Source: Pseudomonas sp. IPO3778
Lineage (GTDB): Bacteria; Pseudomonadota; Gammaproteobacteria; Pseudomonadales; Pseudomonadaceae
Reading direction: 5' to 3'
DNA length: 64,000 nucleotides
Assembly: GCF_013386825.1 (NCBI RefSeq)
Contig: NZ_JACARC010000028.1
Coordinates: 150,345 to 214,344, forward strand
Under the pieces are notes generated by a model. The model ran no database searches. It was given only the letters and a program-made list of their open reading frames with translations, and was not told the origin of the DNA. Numbering within the stretch: the first letter of the stretch is position 1; each line of letters starts with the position of its first letter. The position numbers were made by a program, and so were the translations under genes. Shown here in pieces: positions 30,755-38,702 of the stretch.

Positions 30755-32995
30755 CTAGAAGTTGGCCTCCAGGGAAACCATCGCCGTACGCTCCTCACCC
30801 ACATTGTAGTAAGCCGAACTGGCCGCCAGGCCATTCACCGGCGCCGAGTTGAACGACACAGTGCGCGCCGAGCTCAGGTATTCCTTGTCGAACACGTTGA
30901 GCATCGAGAACCGCAGCGCGGCCGACTTGAAGACCTTTTTGTCCACCGGCAGGTAAATACCGGCGTTGAGGTCAAACACAGTGCGCCCGGAGATTTTCTC
31001 GTTGTTGGTCAAGTCGCCGTAGAACGCCCCCACGTACTTGCCGGCAATATTGCCGTAGTAGCGCTTGTCGTCATACCCGAACACCAGGTTGAACATGTTT
31101 TCCGGAACGTTGGCCAACTGGTTGCCCTTGGTCGGCAACAGCACGTTCTTGCTGACAAAGTCGTCTTGCTGCTCGGACTGGGTGTAGGTGTACGACGCGT
31201 AGTAGTTGAAGTTGTAAGGCAGCAGGCCACTCCACTCCAGCTCCAGGCCTTTGTTGGTCACGTCACCGACGTTGGCCATTACATAGTCACCGTTCAAGTC
31301 GGTGGTCGACAGCTGACGGTCCTTGAAGGTGATGTAGAACAGGGTGGCGCTCAGGGCCATTTTCTCTTCGGTGTAGCGCCAGCCCAGTTCCTGGTTCCAG
31401 CTCAGCTCGGGGTTGAGGCTGAGGGAGTCGCCCTTGTTGTACAGCACGTAGTTCTGCGGGACGCGCATGTTCCGCGTGACGTTGTAGAACGCCTGGTTGC
31501 TCTCGTCGACCTGGTACTTGGCACTGAAGTTCGGCAGGAACTGATGGTAGCGGGCGTTCCGTTTTTCCGGCTTGTCGTACAGGCTGCCCAGGTTGTCGCC
31601 GTCACGCTCGACGTACTGGTACGCCAGGCCGCCGACAAAACTCAGGTCTGGCGTGGCTTGCCAGCTGTCCTGCACCCACAGCTTCTGGGCCGGGGTCACG
31701 GTGTATTGGTGGCGCCCCTGGACGGTCTTGCCGTTCTTGTCGACCACCTGGCCGCCGCTGTTGTAATCGCCCCAGATATCATCCGGCTCGCCTTGGCTGT
31801 TGATCCCGATATACGGCTGGGTCTGGCGCTGGCGGGCGCGTTCGTACCAGTAGCCATAATCCAGGCTGTGCTCCTCGTTGATGTCCCATTTCATTTTGAC
31901 CGTGACGCCAGGACGCCAGGTCTCGGTCCACGAGGGGCGATAATAGTTGGCCGAGGTCAGGTTACCCAGGTCGTAGTTGCCGCCCTTATCGGATTTCGGC
32001 CCCAGGTTAGTCGCCGTCTGGCCGCTGAAGCTGCCGCCGTTGCCCCAGTAGTAGTAAGGCGCAACCGTCAGGGCCAGGTCATCACGCAAACGCCAACGCT
32101 GGGTGAAGGTGGTCATGACACTTTCGAAAGGGTTGCGGTTGAGCTTGTAGGAAGACGACAGCAAGCCGTTCTTGTACACCGGCGTTTCTGCGTAATCCAG
32201 GCGCCGCCCCTGTTGTTGGAACTGGGCCTTGCTCAGGGTGTTGTAGTTGTAGTTTTCCTGTTTGTTGTACTTCATGGTGAAGTTGCTGGAGTTGCCGTGG
32301 TCATCTTCGAACAACGTGCTCCATTCAACTTTGTCACCGCGTAACGTGCCCTTGCCGCGCCACTTGTCGCCCTCGGTGTGAGAGGCCGACACCCAGGTCT
32401 TGAAACCGCCCAGGTCGCCAGTGTTGATCCGTGCAAAGGACTTAGTCAGGTTGTTCGAGCCAATAGACTGTTTGACGAACAAACCTGGCTCTTTGGTCGG
32501 CCGGATCGTAACCATGCCGATGTTGCCGCCGCTGGAACCGATGTGCGGGCCGTCCGCTTCGGAGGAGCCCTGGGTGACAAACACTTCGCCGACGTTTTCC
32601 GGGTCGCCCAACTGGTTGGCGTACACGCCGTAGCTGCCGGAGTCGTTGATCGGTACGCCGTCCATGGAAACCCCGACCTGGTCGGAGTTCATGCCGCGCA
32701 TGGTGAAGCTGGTGCCGCTCATGCCGCTGGCGTCATCACTGGAAACGTTGATGCCCGGCGTGTATTTGAGCTTGTCGATGGCGTTGGCGGTCGGGGCCAT
32801 TTCGTCCATGGCTTCCTTGGTCACGGTGGACCGGGCCTTGGCACTTTCTTCCTGAATCATGTGGCCGGTGCCCAGGGTACGTTCGCCGGCGACGTGCACC
32901 GAACCGACGTCCTGGGAGTCGTCTGCCAAAACCAGCGGCGCAAAGCCGCCCAGGCCCGATGCTAAAAGCAGGGCATAGAGTTTGTTGTAGGTCAC
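30755..32995 (-). CDS. TonB-dependent receptor without signalling domain
   Basis: A 746-residue outer-membrane receptor. Signal peptide VTYNKLYALLLASGLGGFAPLVLA, then directly a plug domain (RSTVTKEAMDEMAPTANAIDKL, FTMRGMNSDQVGVSMDGVPI), then a 22-strand barrel ending in aromatic F (SLEANF). There is no STN signalling domain between signal peptide and plug, although it follows a FecR and an ECF sigma gene. GTG 32995 is chosen because AAGGGA precedes it and the signal peptide starts there. The ligand is not recognisable; context suggests a ferric siderophore. The 273-bp gap to fecR holds two hairpins. Confidence 0.87.
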   Translation of the reverse strand: MTYNKLYALLLASGLGGFAPLVLADDSQDVGSVHVAGERTLGTGHMIQEESAKARSTVTKEAMDEMAPTANAIDKLKYTPGINVSSDDASGMSGTSFTMRGMNSDQVGVSMDGVPINDSGSYGVYANQLGDPENVGEVFVTQGSSEADGPHIGSSGGNIGMVTIRPTKEPGLFVKQSIGSNNLTKSFARINTGDLGGFKTWVSASHTEGDKWRGKGTLRGDKVEWSTLFEDDHGNSSNFTMKYNKQENYNYNTLSKAQFQQQGRRLDYAETPVYKNGLLSSSYKLNRNPFESVMTTFTQRWRLRDDLALTVAPYYYWGNGGSFSGQTATNLGPKSDKGGNYDLGNLTSANYYRPSWTETWRPGVTVKMKWDINEEHSLDYGYWYERARQRQTQPYIGINSQGEPDDIWGDYNSGGQVVDKNGKTVQGRHQYTVTPAQKLWVQDSWQATPDLSFVGGLAYQYVERDGDNLGSLYDKPEKRNARYHQFLPNFSAKYQVDESNQAFYNVTRNMRVPQNYVLYNKGDSLSLNPELSWNQELGWRYTEEKMALSATLFYITFKDRQLSTTDLNGDYVMANVGDVTNKGLELEWSGLLPYNFNYYASYTYTQSEQQDDFVSKNVLLPTKGNQLANVPENMFNLVFGYDDKRYYGNIAGKYVGAFYGDLTNNEKISGRTVFDLNAGIYLPVDKKVFKSAALRFSMLNVFDKEYLSSARTVSFNSAPVNGLAASSAYYNVGEERTAMVSLEANF

Positions 32996-33039
32996 GGGTA
33001 GATCCCTTACATGCATCTATCTGTTGTGATGGGGGCGAT

Positions 33040-33075
33040 ATTGGCGGCTTGGGCTGGGTGAACAGCGCCGCCAAT
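33040..33075 (-). other. hairpin in receptor 5' leader
   Basis: ATTGGCGGC (33040-33048) and GCCGCCAAT (33067-33075) are perfect 9-bp arms about 45 bp before the receptor start. Confidence 0.55.
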
Positions 33076-33235
33076 CTTCCTGACCACCTGCTCAGGAATC
33101 CGAGGATCATCCGTGCATCACGTAACGGTTTGGTTACAGGTTTTGGCGATTGCGATTAAGGTTAAATGAAAGGTCTACAAACACGGATGTGCCAAGGCAT
33201 GGGGAGTTTCAAGGGAAAGCGGTGCAAGTAATGAC

Positions 33236-33262
33236 AGCGCTACGCCATTGCAGCGTAGCGCT
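33236..33262 (-). terminator. hairpin after fecR-like gene
   Basis: AGCGCTACG and CGTAGCGCT, perfect 9-bp arms with a 9-base loop, 6 bases after the anti-sigma stop. No strong U run follows, so attenuation or RNA stabilisation is as likely as termination. Confidence 0.5.
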
Positions 33263-33268
33263 CTGTAT

Positions 33269-34258
33269 CTAGCGCAATACGATCATTCGGCCGAGCAGCG
33301 AATGTTGCTCAAACCCCAAAACCGCCTGCAGGGCGTTGAGCACGGCCTGGGGGTCCTTGCTCGGGAAGCTGCCGCTGACACGCTTGCCAGCCAGCTCATC
33401 GTTCAGCAGCAGGATGCGCCCGGAGTAGTAGCGGCCGAGGTCTTGCACCACATCGGCCAGCGGCGCCTTGTAGTAGTTGAGCCAGCCGTCGCGCCAGGCC
33501 AGCCGCGATTCGCTGTCCACCGCGTGCAGCTCATCGGCGACACCGTCGGCGTAGGCCACCTGCTGGCCGGCCGTCAGAATCTGTTGTTGACCATGCTTGG
33601 ACGGCGTCACACCGACCCGCCCGGACAACACCGTCACCTGGGCGCCCGCCGGCTGCAGGCGCACTTCGAATTGCGTGCCCAACACCCGCGCTTCGCCGCT
33701 GCCGGCCTCGACCACAAAGGACTCGCCCGTGTGGGTCACGCTGAAAAAGCCGGCGCCACGACGCAACTGGACATGGCGCTCGCCGTGCTTGAAATCCACC
33801 GCGATGGCGCTGTCAGCGTCCAGGGTGACCTGGCTTTGGTCCGCGAGGGTGACGGTCTTCACCTCCCCCGGCGCGGTGACGTAATCAGCACCGAAATCAT
33901 CCACCCAGCGCGACGGCTGCCAACCGGCGCCCATTGAGATCATCAGCATCAGGCAGGCGGCCATGGCCAGCGCACCGGACCACCGCCGCACGCGGGAACG
34001 CTTCGGGGTGTTCATCGCGTTCAAGTAGCCCTGCAACGCCAGGGCGTCTTCATCCGCCAACTTTCTCGCCGGCACTTCACTCAATTCCCACAGCACCTGG
34101 GCCTGGGCGTACGCCTCGACATGCGCCGGGTCAGCCCGCAGCCAACGGCTGAAGGTGGCCTGGTCGCCGCTGCTGGGCTGGTCGTGCAACAGGCTCAGCC
34201 AGGCCAGTGCGGCCTGTTCCTGGTCGGGCGTCGGGGTGACGCGGGCGGTGGCGTTCAC
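33269..34258 (-). CDS. FecR-family anti-sigma/sigma regulator
   Basis: A 329-residue inner-membrane regulator. Residues 1-90 hold the cytoplasmic DUF4880-type sigma-binding part (ALAWLSLLHDQPSSGDQATFSRWL), residues ~93-112 a membrane helix, then the periplasmic FecR domain (DYVTAPGEVKTVTLADQSQVTLDADSAIAVDF) and the C-terminal tail (RVSGSFPSKDPQAVLNALQ). It overlaps the sigma gene by 4 bp. Normally its periplasmic end reads the receptor's STN domain; the adjacent receptor has none. Confidence 0.9.
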   Translation of the reverse strand: MNATARVTPTPDQEQAALAWLSLLHDQPSSGDQATFSRWLRADPAHVEAYAQAQVLWELSEVPARKLADEDALALQGYLNAMNTPKRSRVRRWSGALAMAACLMLMISMGAGWQPSRWVDDFGADYVTAPGEVKTVTLADQSQVTLDADSAIAVDFKHGERHVQLRRGAGFFSVTHTGESFVVEAGSGEARVLGTQFEVRLQPAGAQVTVLSGRVGVTPSKHGQQQILTAGQQVAYADGVADELHAVDSESRLAWRDGWLNYYKAPLADVVQDLGRYYSGRILLLNDELAGKRVSGSFPSKDPQAVLNALQAVLGFEQHSLLGRMIVLR

Positions 34259-34815
34259 GGGGCTTTCCTTGGCGATGGTTCACGAAGGCTGGCCTTGCAG
34301 GCTTCGAGGGCACGCATCATATGTTTTTCCACGGCACTTTGGGACAGGCCCATGGCCTTGGCGATTTGCGCGTACTTGCGGCCATGGATGCGGTTGAGCA
34401 GGAAAATCTGCCGCGTGCGTTCCGGCAGGCTGCGCAACGCCGCCTCGACATGGCGCAGGTCATTGCCCGCCTCCAGCGCGGCCTGGGGCTCGGAGCCCTG
34501 GTTGTCCTGCTGCTCCGGCAGCCAGGCTTCGCTGCTGCGCACCCGGGCGCCCTCGCTGCGCAGGTGGTCGATGGCGATATTGCCGGCGCAGCGCAGCAGG
34601 TAAGTGCTGAGTTCCTCGACCTGCACCAGCGGCCGACGCCAGAAGCGCAGGAACAAATCCTGCACCAGGTCCGCCGCCGTCGCACGGCAACCCACGCGGC
34701 GACTGACTAACGCCTCCATCTGCGAACGCTGGGACAGGAACACCTGCAGAAAATGCGCCCGTCCGCCTGCCGCGTCGGCGTGCTGCTCGTTGGACTCGGG
34801 TGGCGTGATGATCAT
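34255..34815 (-). CDS. FecI-type ECF sigma factor
   Basis: A 186-residue ECF sigma factor. Region 2 is ADLVQDLFLRFWRRP and region 4 is LPERTRQIFLLNRIHGRKYAQIAKAMGLSQSAVEKHM. Directly downstream of DUF3325 (10 bp) and overlapping the anti-sigma gene. Frame is open to 34848, but ATG 34815 is favoured. Confidence 0.9.
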   Translation of the reverse strand: MIITPPESNEQHADAAGGRAHFLQVFLSQRSQMEALVSRRVGCRATAADLVQDLFLRFWRRPLVQVEELSTYLLRCAGNIAIDHLRSEGARVRSSEAWLPEQQDNQGSEPQAALEAGNDLRHVEAALRSLPERTRQIFLLNRIHGRKYAQIAKAMGLSQSAVEKHMMRALEACKASLREPSPRKAP

Positions 34816-34825
34816 CAAGGATGGC

Positions 34826-35152
34826 TCAAAGGGTGGCGAAGGCCGCAACCGGGCTGGCCAGCAGGCCGACGCCCGCCAGGATCAAGGCCAGCCTTGGCCG
34901 ATACGGCAACAGCAACACCAGCAGCAACCCGCTGAGCATCAGTACCGCGCACCACTCCACCAAACCCTGGCTCCAGCCGGTGGCAAGCACCGCCGGCCAG
35001 ATCGACCCGATCAACAGCAACCAGCCGCCCACGCGCAAACCCAGGCGCCGCCGGGGCGAGGGTTTACTGCGCAGCAGTTCGCCATGGTGACGGTCCATGG
35101 ACAGGCACAACGCGGTAAACCCTGCGTAACACAGCAGCAGCGCCAACAGCAT
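34826..35152 (-). CDS. DUF3325 membrane protein
   Basis: A 108-residue protein with three or four membrane helices and a short charged loop (MDRHHGELLRSKPSPRRRL). Member of the DUF3325 family, found beside PepSY and DUF3649 proteins in iron-uptake loci. Function unknown; inferred accessory of the PepSY protein. Starts immediately after the PepSY stop. Confidence 0.8.
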   Translation of the reverse strand: MLLALLLCYAGFTALCLSMDRHHGELLRSKPSPRRRLGLRVGGWLLLIGSIWPAVLATGWSQGLVEWCAVLMLSGLLLVLLLPYRPRLALILAGVGLLASPVAAFATL

Positions 35153-36727
35153 TCAGTTCACCTCGCCCTTGAGGGTCAACGGCCGGGCACGTTCGGCCTT
35201 GGGCTGAGGGGCGCGGCGGTGCTGCATTTTCCAGGCTGCCCAGGCGAGGAACACGCCGCTGCCCAGGCAGGTCAGGTCGAAGCCGGCCATGGCCCAATCG
35301 CCGTTGGCCAGGGACACACCCAAGTGCTGGTTCGTGGTCAGCGCGTTGAGTACCGGTACGCCGATAAACAGCAACGCGCCCACACCCAATTGCTCGACCC
35401 AGCCGCGGCGGCCAGGGCGCACGATGGCATGCAGCACGCTCACGCCCCAGGCGATAAAGAAGGCGTTCACTTCCCAATCCGACCGCCCGGCAAAGCTCAC
35501 CGGCAGCAAACGGTTGGCCCAGAAAAACACCGCGATGGCGATCATCAAGCCGGACATGCTGGCGATGTTCAGCACTTCCACCAGCCGCAGCTCAAACGGC
35601 ATCACCCCGGTTTTAGTGTGCTTGAGCTGACGCTTGCCCAGCCACATCACCAGCCCGGTACCGATCATCGCCGTGCCCGCCAGGCCGCAGATGAAATACA
35701 ACCAACGCAGCACCGGCCCGGCGAAATGGCCCATGTGCAAGCCATAGAAGCTGCCACCAATGGCCGCCGGCAGCGACTGCTCACCGCTGACCCGCAGCAG
35801 CTCGCCAGTGGTGCCGTTGAAGGAGACGGTGCTGCCAAAGTCGTGCACCACGCGATCCGACCCGGCGCGGAACACATTGACCGAGGCATTCACATCGCTT
35901 GGATTATTCACCACCAACCGTCCGACATGCCCACCGGCCCACTGCTCGCGCGCCTGTTCGTACATCGGGCCCAGTGGCAGCAATTGCCCCGGTTGGCCGA
36001 GGGCGGGCGCGTTGTCGGTGGCCGGGAACACATCATTGAAGAACGCCCGGGTGTCGTTGCCGTATGAGGCGAGGATGCTCGCCGGCATCACCATGCTCAT
36101 GAAAATCACCAGGCTGCTGTAGGTGATCATCAAGTGGAACGGCAGCACCAGCACACCCACCGCGTTATGCCCGTCGAGCCAGGAACGCTGACCCTTGCGC
36201 GGGCGGAAGGTGAAGAAGTCCTTGAAGATTTTCTTGTGGGTGATGATCCCGGTGATCAACGCCACAAACATCACCATCGCCGCCATAGTCGACAGCCAGC
36301 GCCCCCACGGATACGGCATTTGCAACTGGAAGTGGAAACGGTAGAAGAATTCGCCGCCCATGCTTTCCCGGGCCTGGACTTGCTGGCCGCTGACGGGATC
36401 GAGGCGTTTTTCGACGAAATTGCCACGCTTGCCCGGGTCGATCTTGTCTTGCCACATCACCGACAAGCCGGGCTCACGGCTGCTCGGCAAGGTGATAAAC
36501 CAGCGGGCGGCGTTGGGCGCCTGTTGCTGCAAGTACATTTGGGCGGCGGCCAGGCTGCGGGCGTCATCGATGGGATGCGCCTGCACTTCCGGCTGCATCC
36601 AGTGGGTAATTTCGTCCTTGAAATAGGACAAGGTGCCCGTGAGAAAAATCGCAAACAGCAGCCAGCCGAAGATCAACCCGGCCCAGGTGTGCAACCAGGC
36701 CATGGCCTGACGAAAACCCTCTTTCAT
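35153..36727 (-). CDS. PepSY-TM membrane protein, possible ferrisiderophore reductase
   Basis: A 524-residue PepSY-associated TM protein. Four or more helices: residues ~12-32 (WLHTWAGLIFGWLLFAIFLTG), a pair near 150-175, then near 230-250 and a C-terminal set of about four. Periplasmic PepSY-like segments follow helices 1 and 3. Conserved His residues occur in the helices (LHTW, HKK, GHNAVGVLVLPFH, GLHMGHFAG), compatible with haem. Related proteins in siderophore loci are proposed to reduce ferric siderophores in the periplasm. Overlaps DUF3649 by 4 bp. Confidence 0.85.
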   Translation of the reverse strand: MKEGFRQAMAWLHTWAGLIFGWLLFAIFLTGTLSYFKDEITHWMQPEVQAHPIDDARSLAAAQMYLQQQAPNAARWFITLPSSREPGLSVMWQDKIDPGKRGNFVEKRLDPVSGQQVQARESMGGEFFYRFHFQLQMPYPWGRWLSTMAAMVMFVALITGIITHKKIFKDFFTFRPRKGQRSWLDGHNAVGVLVLPFHLMITYSSLVIFMSMVMPASILASYGNDTRAFFNDVFPATDNAPALGQPGQLLPLGPMYEQAREQWAGGHVGRLVVNNPSDVNASVNVFRAGSDRVVHDFGSTVSFNGTTGELLRVSGEQSLPAAIGGSFYGLHMGHFAGPVLRWLYFICGLAGTAMIGTGLVMWLGKRQLKHTKTGVMPFELRLVEVLNIASMSGLMIAIAVFFWANRLLPVSFAGRSDWEVNAFFIAWGVSVLHAIVRPGRRGWVEQLGVGALLFIGVPVLNALTTNQHLGVSLANGDWAMAGFDLTCLGSGVFLAWAAWKMQHRRAPQPKAERARPLTLKGEVN

Positions 36728-37026
36728 GGGCGCGCCATCCAATACGCCAACCCGGCGAACGTGGCCAGAACCGCGCTGGGCAGCAGCACGCCAAACCAGG
36801 CACGCCAGGCCGTGCGGCAGGCAAAACACCAGATCACTGCCAGCAGATAGAAGACAAACGAACTCAGCATGCCGCTGATCACCGCATCGGCCCGGCTGCT
36901 GGGCAGCCACAAGGTCATGCACACGCTGGCCAGGGAGGCCAGCAGGTAACCGCCGACCACAGCCGCCAGCACGCGCGAAGTCACGGCAAGACGGTAGGAA
37001 ACGGGAAGTGAGGTTTTGCGTTTCAT
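36724..37026 (-). CDS. DUF3649 membrane protein
   Basis: A 100-residue protein with three predicted helices (AAVVGGYLLASLASVC, GMLSSFVFYLLAVIWCFAC, LLPSAVLATFAGLAYWMA). First gene of the leftward six-gene iron operon, 32 bp from the Fur-box-like site. ATG 37026 fits the family start; the frame extends to 37056. Role unknown. Confidence 0.8.
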   Translation of the reverse strand: MKRKTSLPVSYRLAVTSRVLAAVVGGYLLASLASVCMTLWLPSSRADAVISGMLSSFVFYLLAVIWCFACRTAWRAWFGVLLPSAVLATFAGLAYWMARP

Positions 37027-37057
37027 GCACAGGGCGCCAGGTTCGTCAGCGCGCAAT

Positions 37058-37076
37058 ATTAATGATAAATATTCTC
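37058..37076. promoter_or_regulatory. Fur-box-like site in divergent iron promoter
   Basis: ATTAATGATAAATATTCTC matches the 19-bp Fur consensus at 14 positions. It lies 32 bp from the DUF3649 start and about 100 bp before fecI, so iron-replete Fur could shut both operons. Confidence 0.7.
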
Positions 37077-37136
37077 ATAAGCAAAAGAGAACGCATCCGC
37101 GCCAATTGCCGAACCCGTCTTCGCGCCCTACAATGC

Positions 37137-37151
37137 GAACAATTCTTGTTC
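37137..37151. promoter_or_regulatory. palindrome before fecI
   Basis: GAACAATTCTTGTTC: perfect 6-bp arms around TTC, about 25 bp before the fecI start codon. Could be a second Fur or another regulator's site. Confidence 0.4.
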
Positions 37152-37176
37152 TCTAAAGCATGCCCATGCTGCCGGA

Positions 37177-37674
37177 GTGTGCGCGTTGCAGCCGTCCAAC
37201 ACCGTCGAAGTCCTGTACCACGACCATCACCACTGGCTCACCGGCTGGTTGCGACGCAAGCTCGGCTGCCCGGAAAGTGCCGCCGACCTGGCCCAGGACA
37301 CCTTTATCCGTGTGCTCACCGCACGGGAAACCCCGACGCTGATCGAACCCCGCGCCTTCCTCACCACCATCGCCAAGCGCGTGCTGTTCAACCATTACCG
37401 CCGCCAGGACCTGGAGCGCGCCTACCTCGACGCCCTGGCGCAAATGCCCGAGCACGTGGCGCCGTCGGAGGAAGAGCGGGCAATCATCCTGCAAACCCTG
37501 ATGGAACTGGACCAACTGCTCGATGGCCTGGCGCCCCTGGTTAAACGCGCGTTCCTGCTGTCCCAGCTCGACGGCCTGACCTACGCGCAAATCGGCGCGG
37601 AACTGGGCATCTCCATCGCCACGGTCAAGCGCCACCTGAATAAAGCGGCCATGCGCTGCTACTTCGCCTTATGA
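37177..37674 (+). CDS. fecI: ECF sigma factor FecI
   Basis: A 165-residue ECF sigma factor that would direct transcription of fecA when ferric citrate is sensed. Region 2 SAADLAQDTFIRVLTARE and region 4 LSQLDGLTYAQIGAELGISIATVKRHLNKA. GTG 37177 is given; a TTG nine bases later has better-spaced GGAG and may be the true start. Naming rests on the adjacent fecA, which is closely similar to E. coli FecA. Confidence 0.87.
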   Translation: MCALQPSNTVEVLYHDHHHWLTGWLRRKLGCPESAADLAQDTFIRVLTARETPTLIEPRAFLTTIAKRVLFNHYRRQDLERAYLDALAQMPEHVAPSEEERAIILQTLMELDQLLDGLAPLVKRAFLLSQLDGLTYAQIGAELGISIATVKRHLNKAAMRCYFAL

Positions 37675-38612
37675 ATGTCTCCACCCACGTCGCCGAACAG
37701 GCGGTGCACTGGCTGATGGAAATGCAGCAGGGCCCGCTCAACCCGCGCCAACAGGCAGCCTGGCAACAATGGCTGGACGCCCACAGCGAACATCAGCGCG
37801 CCTGGGAGCACATCCAGCGGGTGAACCAGCGGTTGCGCGGGATGCCCTCGCCCCTGGCCCACGCCGCCTTGAACGCGCCGAAATCCAGCAGTCGCCGTCA
37901 GGCCTTGAAGCTGTTGCTGATCCTCGGTGCCGGTTCAGCCACGGCCTGGGGTTTGCGCCAGCAACATATCCTGCCGCCGCTCACCGCCGACTACCGCAGC
38001 CCCATCGGCCAGCGGCGCAAGTTCCAGTTGGCCGATGGCAGCCAGTTGCAGCTCAACACCGGCAGCGCGGTGGATGTGCATTTTGATGGCCAGCAACGCT
38101 TGATCCGCCTGCTGGAAGGCGAAATCCTGCTGACCGCCACACCGGGCAACGCGCCGCTGCGGGTCGTCACCGCCCAGGGCCTGCTCAGCGCCCAGGCGGC
38201 GCGGTTGAACGTGCGGCAATTCAACGATCACACGCAGTTGGCGGTGTTTGAGGGGCACGTTGACGTGATGCCCAACACCTATAGCGGTTTGCCGTTGTCC
38301 GTCGAAAAAGCCCACCAGCTCAATTTCACCCGCAAAGGCTGGGACACCGCCCGCCCCACCGACGCCGGCAGCGGCGCCTGGGCCGATGGCATGCTGATGG
38401 CGGCTCACATGCGCCTGGAAGATTTCCTCGCCGAACTGAGCCGTTATCGCCGTGGCCAGCTCAACTGCGACTCGCAAGTGGCCAACCTGCTGATCTCCGG
38501 CAGTTACCCGCTGGACGACAGCGAGCGGATTCTGGACCTGCTGCAGGTCAGCCTGCCGGTCAAGGTCCGGCGGTTTACCCGTTACTGGGTGACCGTCGAA
38601 GCCCGCGCCTGA
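37671..38612 (+). CDS. fecR: FecR anti-sigma/sigma regulator
   Basis: A 313-residue transmembrane regulator of FecI. DUF4880 sigma-binding part in residues 1-70 (WLMEMQQGPLNPRQQAAWQQWL), membrane helix ~78-97, FecR domain (DYRSPIGQRRKFQLADGSQLQLNTGSAVDV) and C-terminal STN-docking part. Overlaps fecI by 4 bp. Works with FecA's N-terminal domain across the periplasm. Confidence 0.9.
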   Translation: MNVSTHVAEQAVHWLMEMQQGPLNPRQQAAWQQWLDAHSEHQRAWEHIQRVNQRLRGMPSPLAHAALNAPKSSSRRQALKLLLILGAGSATAWGLRQQHILPPLTADYRSPIGQRRKFQLADGSQLQLNTGSAVDVHFDGQQRLIRLLEGEILLTATPGNAPLRVVTAQGLLSAQAARLNVRQFNDHTQLAVFEGHVDVMPNTYSGLPLSVEKAHQLNFTRKGWDTARPTDAGSGAWADGMLMAAHMRLEDFLAELSRYRRGQLNCDSQVANLLISGSYPLDDSERILDLLQVSLPVKVRRFTRYWVTVEARA

Positions 38613-38657
38613 ATTATTTTCAAACCCCGTGAGCCGTTTTCCACCCCTCGCGTGACA

Positions 38658-38689
38658 GAGAAGGAAAGCCCCCTTGATCCTTCCTTCTC
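38658..38689 (+). other. hairpin ending at the fecA ribosome-binding site
   Basis: GAGAAGGAA (38658-38666) and TTCCTTCTC (38681-38689) are perfect 9-bp arms with a 14-base loop; AGGA, the likely fecA Shine-Dalgarno, follows at once at 38690. Confidence 0.6.
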
Positions 38690-38702
38690 AGGACCGCACT
38701 TC

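Noticed and set aside
34604..36067. 487-codon open frame opposite the sigma, DUF3325 and PepSY genes
   Set aside because: Crosses three well-supported genes and shows Gln/His/Arg-rich nonsense composition.
35153..37030. PepSY gene extended to 625 residues
   Set aside because: The extra N-terminus runs antisense to nothing but overlaps DUF3649 in another frame; ATG 36727 gives the family start.
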